The notes beneath the pieces are model-generated. The model ran no database searches, had not been told where the DNA came from, and worked only from the letters and a program-made list of their open reading frames with translations. Shown one piece after another: positions 58,543-64,000 of a stretch of 64,000 nucleotides of DNA. Position 1 is the stretch's first letter; the number at the start of each line of letters is the position of its first letter. A program made the position numbers and the translations under genes. Source of the DNA: CADEFQ01 sp050185195 (GTDB lineage Bacteria > Pseudomonadota > Gammaproteobacteria > Steroidobacterales > Steroidobacteraceae); the NCBI GenBank assembly GCA_050185195.1, contig JBFWZQ010000004.1, positions 62,001 through 126,000 on the forward strand. The letters run 5' to 3'.

Positions 58543-59258
58543 TGGCCAGTCTCATGGATCGTTCCCGCCTGTTTGCCGCCCTCGAGGCGGCGCGCCAGCC
58601 GCAACACGGGGGCGGTCATCCCTTCAGCCGGGCGTGGGCCGCGGGCGAGCTGTCGCGCGCGCAGCTCGGCGAATGGGCGATCCAGCATTTCTATTACATC
58701 GACCCGATCCCGCAGCAGTTCGCGGCGCTCTACGCACGCCTGCCGGACCTCGATGCGCGGCAGCACCTGCTCGAGAACCTGCTCGGCGAGGAAATGCCGC
58801 AGTCCCCCGGCAAGCGCCACCCCGACCTGCTGCGCAAGTTCGCCCGCGCCTGCGGCGTGGCGGACGAGCGCATCCTCGGTGCGGAAGGCGCGGGGGCGGT
58901 CCTGCCGACGACACGCGCGATGCGCGCGTGGATCTGGGAACTGGCGGGCATCCGCCCGCTGGCGGAGGCCTGCGCGGGCATCATGGTGGCGCTCGAGGGC
59001 CAGTTGCCCACGCTCTATCCGAAGTATGTCGAGGCGATGCGCCGCATGGGCTATTCGGACGATGACCTCGAGTTCTTCCACGTGCACATCGAGGGTGATA
59101 CGGAACATGCGCACGTCGGGCTCGAGCTGACCGATCGTTACGCGACCACGCCGGAACTGCAGCAACGCGCCGTGGCCACCGTGCGTGCGTCCGCGTCGAT
59201 GCGTTATGCGATGCTCGATGGCATCCGCGCGCAACTCGAGATCAAGAGTGCCGCCTGA
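58542..59258 (+). CDS. TenA/PqqC-fold protein (heme-oxygenase-like oxidase fold)
   Basis: A 238-residue helical protein starting at ATG 58542 with AGAGGAG upstream. FYYIDPIPQQFAALYARLP, LENLLGEEMPQSPGKRHPDLL and EFFHVHIEGDTEHAHVGLEL supply Glu and His residues in the pattern of iron-binding heme-oxygenase-like oxidases and PqqC. Such proteins oxidise or cleave small nitrogenous or carboxylated molecules with O2, or hydrolyse thiamine-type pyrimidines. Within a UbiD operon an oxidative step on the same substrate is likely. It is not thiamine-related by context. Confidence 0.75.
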   Translation: MASLMDRSRLFAALEAARQPQHGGGHPFSRAWAAGELSRAQLGEWAIQHFYYIDPIPQQFAALYARLPDLDARQHLLENLLGEEMPQSPGKRHPDLLRKFARACGVADERILGAEGAGAVLPTTRAMRAWIWELAGIRPLAEACAGIMVALEGQLPTLYPKYVEAMRRMGYSDDDLEFFHVHIEGDTEHAHVGLELTDRYATTPELQQRAVATVRASASMRYAMLDGIRAQLEIKSAA

Positions 59259-59982
59259 ACACGCCTCGGCGCCCGTCGCATTCGTGACGGGCGCCGCCGG
59301 GGGCATCGGCCGCGCCCTGGTCGAGCGCTTGCGCACCGACGGCTATCGCGTCTTTGCAACCGATCGGGCCCTCGCCGCATTGCCGTGCGTCGAGGGCGGG
59401 TTTCGGGCGGCGAGCCTCGATGTCACGGACGAGGCCGCCGTCGAGGCGACGGTCGCCGACTGCGGCGCGACGTTCGGCCGCATCGACCACGTGATCCATC
59501 TCGCCGGCGCCACGGGCAGCGGTCCGCTCGATGCGGTCTCGCGCGCGGAATGGCAGCGCCTGCTCGACGTGAACCTGACGAGTGCCTTCCTGCTTGCCAA
59601 GGCAGCGCATGCGCCCTTGCGGGCCGCGCAAGGCAGCCTGACGCTGCTGTCGTCGATGAATGGTTTGCACGGCGGCAGTGCCGCGAGCGGCCCCGCCTAT
59701 GCGGTGGCCAAGGCGGGAGTCGTCAACCTGGTCCGTTACCTCGCCAAGGAGTGGGCAGCCGATCGGGTGCGGGTCAACGCCGTGGCGCCGGGCCCGGTCG
59801 ACACGCCCATGCTGGCGCGTTTCTCAGCCGAGGAACGCGCGAGGATCGCGGCATCGGTGCCACTCGGGCGGCTCGGGAAAGCCCATGAGGTGGCCGCGGC
59901 GATCGCCTACCTGATCGGCCGTGACGCGGCCTGGACGACGGGCACGATCCTCAACCTGAGTGGCGGGGTGGTGCTGGATTGA
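59248..59982 (+). CDS. Short-chain dehydrogenase/reductase
   Basis: A 244-residue classical SDR. The NAD(P) loop is VTGAAGGIGRALVERL, the catalytic Asn is in LLDVNLTSAFLL, Ser in LLSSMNGLHGG, and the Tyr-x-x-x-Lys pair in PAYAVAKAGVVNLVRYLAKEW. The sequence VNAVAPGPVDTPML is also typical. GTG 59248 gives an 11-base overlap with the preceding gene and a 4-base overlap with the regulator gene downstream. Substrate unknown; an alcohol or ketone of the degradation route is likely. Confidence 0.87.
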   Translation: MPPEHASAPVAFVTGAAGGIGRALVERLRTDGYRVFATDRALAALPCVEGGFRAASLDVTDEAAVEATVADCGATFGRIDHVIHLAGATGSGPLDAVSRAEWQRLLDVNLTSAFLLAKAAHAPLRAAQGSLTLLSSMNGLHGGSAASGPAYAVAKAGVVNLVRYLAKEWAADRVRVNAVAPGPVDTPMLARFSAEERARIAASVPLGRLGKAHEVAAAIAYLIGRDAAWTTGTILNLSGGVVLD

Positions 59983-60710
59983 GCATTCCCTCGCCGCGCT
60001 ACTATCAGGTTTACGTCACCCTGCGCGCATGGGTACGTGACGGCACGTATGGACCGGGTGCGCAGATCCCGACCGAAGCGGCGCTCTGCGAGCTGTTCGG
60101 CGTGTCGCGCATCACGGTGCGCAAGGCACTCGCCCAGCTCGTGAATGAAGGCTGGCTGGTACGCCACCAGGGTCGCGGGACATTCGTCGAGTTGTCGGCG
60201 GCGCGCGCGCCGGCGTCGCTCGACCTGGGCGAGGCCTTGAACCAGGTGGCCGATCTCGCCGCGATGACGCAGGTGCAGGGCGCGCAGTCGGCCGAGGTGA
60301 CCGCCGACGACGAGACGCGCGCGGCCCTCGAACTCGCGGCCGGCGCTCGTGTCTGGAAGTCGAGCCACGTGCGCACCCTGCGCGGCGTGCCGCTTGCGCT
60401 GATCACGACGTTCGTTCCGCTCGACATCGGGGCCAAGGTCGATCGTCTCCACCCGGCGAAGGGGCTGCCGATGTTCGAACTGCTGGCACGCTCCGGCATC
60501 AAGGTCCGCGAGGCGGACCAGTGGATCGGCGCGACGCTCGCCAACCTCGAGGCGGGCCGTGCGCTCGCGGTCGGGATCGGCGCTCCGCTCCTGCGGCTGA
60601 CTCGTGTCGTGTTCGACGCGAAGCGTCGCCCGGTGGAACGGGTCGTCGCGCTCTACCGGGCCGACGCCTACCAGTACCGCATGCGCCTGGTGCGCGCGCG
60701 GAGGTCATGA
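59979..60710 (+). CDS. GntR family regulator with UTRA domain (second copy)
   Basis: A 243-residue HutC-type regulator. The helix-turn-helix part reads LRAWVRDGTYGPGAQIPTEA, LCELFGVSRITVRKALAQLV and wing RHQGRGTFVEL; the UTRA domain contains WKSSHVRTLRGVPLALITTFVPLDIG and ends ALYRADAYQYRMRLV. It resembles the regulator at 53463 over both domains. It starts at TTG 59979, overlapping the SDR stop as TTGA, and lies within the operon it may control. Confidence 0.88.
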   Translation: MSIPSPRYYQVYVTLRAWVRDGTYGPGAQIPTEAALCELFGVSRITVRKALAQLVNEGWLVRHQGRGTFVELSAARAPASLDLGEALNQVADLAAMTQVQGAQSAEVTADDETRAALELAAGARVWKSSHVRTLRGVPLALITTFVPLDIGAKVDRLHPAKGLPMFELLARSGIKVREADQWIGATLANLEAGRALAVGIGAPLLRLTRVVFDAKRRPVERVVALYRADAYQYRMRLVRARRS

Positions 60711-61990
60711 TGGCGCCCTGGTGGAGGCAGAAGCGCTGGGGCATCGCGATCCTGCTGATGCTCGTGACGGCCGTCGGCAGCATCGACCGGCAGGCCATGT
60801 CCATCGCGGCTTCCGCCATCAAGGCGGATTTCCACCTGAGCAATACCGAGTACGGCGCCATTGCCTCCGCGTTCCTCGCGGCCTACGGCGTCGGACAGTT
60901 GCTCGCGGGCATGTTCGTCGACCGCCTCGGTACGCGCCGCGCGCTGTCGCTGGCGGTGGTCTGGTGGAGCATCGCCGCGATCCTGCATGCCTTCGCGCGT
61001 GGCTTCTGGGGTTTCTTCGGTGCCCGCGCGCTGCTCGGCATCACGGAAGGCGCGAACTATCCCGCGGCCGTCAAGGCGATCGCGGAATGGTTTCCGCGGG
61101 CGGAACGCAGCATGGCCATGGGGCTGGTCACCGCCGGCACGGGGCTCGGGTTGATCCTCGCGCCGCCGCTGGCGGGGCTGCTCATCTATTTTTCCAGCTG
61201 GCATGCCGCGTTCATCGTGCCGGGCCTCGCCGGCCTCGCGTGGGTATGGTGGTGGCAGCGGCGTTACCACCTCCCCGAACAACATCCGACGATCAGTGCC
61301 GAGGAGCGCGAACTTGCGATGCGCGATCGCAACGCGGGCGCGTCGGGTGCTGGCGCGAAGCGCAGTGCATGGCGCACCTGGGCGCATTACCTGCAGTTTC
61401 GCGAAACGTGGGGCCTGGTACTCGCCCGCTTCGCGGGCGACGGTGCGTTCTATTTCTTCAGCGTGTGGTTGCCGCTCTACATGCAGAGCGAGCGCGGCTT
61501 CTCCGTGCTGAGCGTCGCGTGGCTCGTCGCGATTCCCTTCCTGTTCGCCGATCTCGGCAGCCTCACGGGCGGCTGGCTCGGCCAGCGCCTGATTCGTCTC
61601 GGTTGGTCCGTGAACCGCTCGCGCAAGAGCATGATCTGGCTCGGCGCCCTGGGCGTACTGGTGGCCTGGCCGGTGAGCGTGGTGGAAGACTGGTGGCTGG
61701 CCCTGCTGCTGTCGTCGCTCGCGATCGCGTCGATCCAGGTGAAGACCTCGTCGCTGTTCCCGCTGGCGGCCGACATCTATCCCGCGCGTGACGTGGCGAC
61801 CGTCTGGGGCATGTCCGGCGCCGCGGGCGCGTGTGGCGCGGCTCTCTTCCAATGGGGATTCGGGTGGCTGATCGATGCGTACGGTTACAATCCGGTGTTC
61901 GTGATCGTCTCGGTCATGTGCATCGTGCAGGCCGCCCTGATCACCGTGCTGATTCCCCGCGTGGGGCCCCTCGAGGAGCAACCGGCGTGA
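60707..61990 (+). CDS. MFS transporter, anion:cation symporter type
   Basis: A 427-residue protein with twelve predicted helices. The early SIDRQAMSIAASAIKADFHLSN and YGVGQLLAGMFVDRLGTRR, and GITEGANYPAAVKAIAEWFPRAERS, are typical of the anion:cation symporter family (phthalate, hexuronate, tartrate carriers), which import organic acids. It would bring in the carboxylated substrate of the island. ATG 60707 overlaps the regulator stop; ATG 60710 directly after it has better spacing to GGAGG and may be the true start. Confidence 0.88.
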   Translation: MMAPWWRQKRWGIAILLMLVTAVGSIDRQAMSIAASAIKADFHLSNTEYGAIASAFLAAYGVGQLLAGMFVDRLGTRRALSLAVVWWSIAAILHAFARGFWGFFGARALLGITEGANYPAAVKAIAEWFPRAERSMAMGLVTAGTGLGLILAPPLAGLLIYFSSWHAAFIVPGLAGLAWVWWWQRRYHLPEQHPTISAEERELAMRDRNAGASGAGAKRSAWRTWAHYLQFRETWGLVLARFAGDGAFYFFSVWLPLYMQSERGFSVLSVAWLVAIPFLFADLGSLTGGWLGQRLIRLGWSVNRSRKSMIWLGALGVLVAWPVSVVEDWWLALLLSSLAIASIQVKTSSLFPLAADIYPARDVATVWGMSGAAGACGAALFQWGFGWLIDAYGYNPVFVIVSVMCIVQAALITVLIPRVGPLEEQPA

Positions 61991-64000
61991 GTGTCGTGAA
62001 GGTTTCGCGGCGTGAGGCACTGCAGCTGGGGCTCTCCGTGGCGTCGGGCGGCCTGCTGCTGGGTTGCGTCACGCCGCAGCGTGCTGCGGACGGGAGCGGC
62101 AAGTCTGCGCCCCCCGCGCAGCTCAATGCCTGGGTGTCGATTGCGCCCGACGGCCTCATCACGCTCGTGACCCCCGGGGCGGAGCTGGGGCAGGGGGTCT
62201 ACACGTCGCTGCCGCTGATCCTCGCGGAGGACATGGAAGCCGATTTCGCGGACGTGCGCGTGATCCATTGCGGCTACGACCCAACCTACAACAACCCGAT
62301 CAAGGGGTACCAGGCGACGGGGCAGAGCGCCGCGGTGCGCGGCTACTACCCGTTGCTGAGGCGCATGGGCGCGAGCGCGCGCGACATGCTGGTCGCGGCC
62401 GCAGCCGAACGCTGGGGAGTGCCCGCCGCCGAGTGCATCGCACGCGCCAGCGTCGTGCGCCACACGCAGTCGCGGCGCCGGGCGGGCTTCGGCGAACTCG
62501 CCGGGGCGGCGGCGCGCCAGGCGCCACCGGTGGAGCCCATCCTGAAAGCGCCGGGGGAATTCCGGTTGATCGGCAGCCGCGTCGCGCGCAAGGACTCGGC
62601 GGAAAAATCCGACGGCAGCGCCCGGTACTCGATCGACATGCAGCTGCCGGGCCTGGTGCACGCGGCGGTGCGCGTCTCCCCGGTGCCGGGCGGTCGCGTG
62701 AAGCGTCTCGACGACACGCGGGCCCGGGCCGCGGCCGGGGTACTCGACGTCGTGCCGGTGGACGGCGGCGTCGCGGTGGTGGCATCGGGCTGGTGGCAGG
62801 CGCACAAGGCGCTCGACCTGCTCGAGGTCGAATTCGAGGGCGGCGACACGCAGGCCACGTCGGCGCAGGTCGACGCCGCGCTTGCCGCGGCGCTTGAAGC
62901 AGGCGGCCTGGTCGCGCACGAAGCGGGCGACGTGGACGCCGCGCTGCAGGCGAGTGCACGCGTCATCGAGGCGCAGTACACCTTGCCCTATCTCGCACAC
63001 GCGACGATGGAACCGATGGGCTGCGTCGCCAGCGTCGAGGGCGACCGTTGCACGGTCTGGGCACCGACGCAGGGACCCACGGTGGCGCACAAGGCGGCCG
63101 CGCAGGCGGCGGGTGTGCCGCCCGCGAACGTACAGGTGCACCGCATGTTCATCGGCGGCGGCTTCGGTCGCCGCTACGAAACGGACTTCGTGACGCAGGC
63201 CGTGCAGGTTTCGCGGGCAGCGGGGCGCCCGGTGAAGCTGCTCTGGAGCCGCGAAGAAGACATGGCGCACGATTTCTACCGGCCCGCCGCGCGCCTGCGC
63301 TACCGGGCGGGGCTCGGGGTCGACGGCACATTGCTCGGGGTCGACGTCGTGGGCGCCAGCGGGTCGATCCTCGCGCGCCTGCGTGGCGGCCTGGGTGGCA
63401 AAGCCGATGCCATGAGCGTCGATGGCGTCCTCGATCGCGAACTGGCGGTACCGAACCTGCGGATCCGGCATGCGGCGGTCGAGTCGCCGCTGCCGCTCGG
63501 GATGTGGCGCAGCGTGAGCCACTCGCAGAACGCCTTCGGCAAGGAATCGTTCATGGACGAGCTGGCGCACGCCGCCGGCCGCGACCCTTATGAGTATCGC
63601 CGCGCGCTGCTCGCCGGAACGCGGCAGGCCGCCGTGCTCGACCTCGTTGCCGCGCGGTCGGGCTGGGGCACGCCGCTGCCGCAGGGCCGGGCGCGTGGCA
63701 TCGCGATCGTCGCGTCCTACGGCAGCATCGTCGCCCAGGTGGCCGAGGTGTCCCTGCAGGACGGCGCGCCGCGCGTGCACCGGGTGGTCTGCGCCGTCGA
63801 TTGCGGGCTTGCGATCGATCCGCACAACATTGCCGCGCAGATGGAAGGCGGTGTCGCCTTTGGCCTGTCGGCGGCGCTATGGGGCGAGATCACGCTGGCG
63901 GACGGTGCCGTCGAACAACGCAATTTCCATCAGTACCGCGTGCTGCGGCTGAATGAAATGCCGCGCGTGGAAACCCATATCCTGCCGGGCGGCGAAGCGC
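61987..64000 (+). CDS. Molybdopterin-binding oxidoreductase large subunit, Tat-exported (partial)
   Basis: The reading frame starts at GTG 61987 (GTGA overlap) and is open to the window end, about 671 residues. It opens with a twin-arginine signal (SRREALQLGL) and a possible lipobox (LLLGC27), so it acts outside the cytoplasm. The body is of the IorB/xanthine-dehydrogenase-like type: YQATGQSAAVRGYYP, MFIGGGFGRRYETDF at the molybdopterin site, and GMWRSVSHSQNAFGKESF. IorB-type enzymes hydroxylate N-heteroaromatics or oxidise aldehydes together with a small iron-sulfur subunit. That subunit is not seen upstream. The C-terminal active-site Glu region lies outside the window. Confidence 0.88.
   Translation, partial: MSVVKVSRREALQLGLSVASGGLLLGCVTPQRAADGSGKSAPPAQLNAWVSIAPDGLITLVTPGAELGQGVYTSLPLILAEDMEADFADVRVIHCGYDPTYNNPIKGYQATGQSAAVRGYYPLLRRMGASARDMLVAAAAERWGVPAAECIARASVVRHTQSRRRAGFGELAGAAARQAPPVEPILKAPGEFRLIGSRVARKDSAEKSDGSARYSIDMQLPGLVHAAVRVSPVPGGRVKRLDDTRARAAAGVLDVVPVDGGVAVVASGWWQAHKALDLLEVEFEGGDTQATSAQVDAALAAALEAGGLVAHEAGDVDAALQASARVIEAQYTLPYLAHATMEPMGCVASVEGDRCTVWAPTQGPTVAHKAAAQAAGVPPANVQVHRMFIGGGFGRRYETDFVTQAVQVSRAAGRPVKLLWSREEDMAHDFYRPAARLRYRAGLGVDGTLLGVDVVGASGSILARLRGGLGGKADAMSVDGVLDRELAVPNLRIRHAAVESPLPLGMWRSVSHSQNAFGKESFMDELAHAAGRDPYEYRRALLAGTRQAAVLDLVAARSGWGTPLPQGRARGIAIVASYGSIVAQVAEVSLQDGAPRVHRVVCAVDCGLAIDPHNIAAQMEGGVAFGLSAALWGEITLADGAVEQRNFHQYRVLRLNEMPRVETHILPGGEA

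Noticed and set aside
58542..59258. Annotation as TenA thiaminase or as PqqC of PQQ synthesis
   Set aside because: No thiamine or pqq genes are nearby and the gene is tightly coupled to a UbiD operon, so only the fold is claimed.

Overview
The window is high-GC, almost fully coding DNA from a proteobacterial chromosome. Several traits point to a gammaproteobacterium near Xanthomonadales, Nevskiales or Steroidobacterales: a fused aspartokinase/diaminopimelate decarboxylase (LysAC), a hisG-D-C-B-H-A-F-IE operon with fused HisB and HisIE, a tonB-exbB-exbD1-exbD2 set, an ilvC-leuACDB operon behind a leucine-rich leader, and a SAM-I riboswitch in front of an alpha/beta-hydrolase type metX plus metB. 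This placement is inferred from gene content only. I saw no tRNA, rRNA, CRISPR array, insertion sequence or phage gene.

Layout. 0-6 kb: end of a probable L,D-transpeptidase gene, a DASS-type carboxylate transporter, a flavin reductase-like protein, a very large membrane protein with a spermidine-synthase-like domain, and a SAM hydroxide adenosyltransferase. 6.2-9.2 kb: a promoter, a small acidic protein and lysAC. 9.2-16.6 kb (minus strand): a nine-gene histidine operon led by a TrpR-like yerC gene, in which every neighbouring pair of genes overlaps. 16.6-19.1 kb: promoter, SAM-I riboswitch, metX and metB. 19.1-25.1 kb (minus): ilvC-leuA-leuC-leuD-leuB with promoter, leader peptide, antiterminator and terminator. 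25.1-30.4 kb: a leucyl aminopeptidase-like gene, two membrane transporters and ilvD. 30.4-34.3 kb: tonB-exbB-exbD1-exbD2 and a periplasmic TPR protein, closed by a strong terminator. 34.4-39.9 kb: cyanophycin genes cphB, cphA and a second ligase (cphA-prime type).

From 39.9 kb to the end the content changes from biosynthesis to what looks like a catabolic island. One minus-strand operon holds a class III CoA-transferase, an isochorismatase-fold amidohydrolase, a VOC protein, and a methyltransferase flanked by two small paralogous proteins. Facing away from it are an HMG-CoA-lyase-like enzyme, hydantoinase/oxoprolinase subunits A and B, and a second isochorismatase-fold hydrolase. Next come an alpha/beta hydrolase without a recognisable nucleophile, an MFS transporter, a TauD-type dioxygenase, a GntR/UTRA regulator, an aldehyde dehydrogenase and a second copy of the unusual methyltransferase. 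The last operon holds a UbiD-type decarboxylase, a tiny zinc-ribbon protein, a TenA/PqqC-fold protein, an SDR, another GntR/UTRA regulator, an MFS transporter and a Tat-exported molybdenum hydroxylase that runs off the window. Together these suggest uptake and breakdown of a carboxylated, probably nitrogen-containing ring compound. The substrate cannot be read from the sequence.

Most notable points: hisF appears to start at an AUA codon and the second cyanophycin-type ligase at a CUG codon, each with a well-placed Shine-Dalgarno sequence; a complete leucine attenuator; a TrpR-like gene heading the his operon next to an AT-rich palindrome; and the duplicated methyltransferase with its small-protein partners, for which I know no described function.
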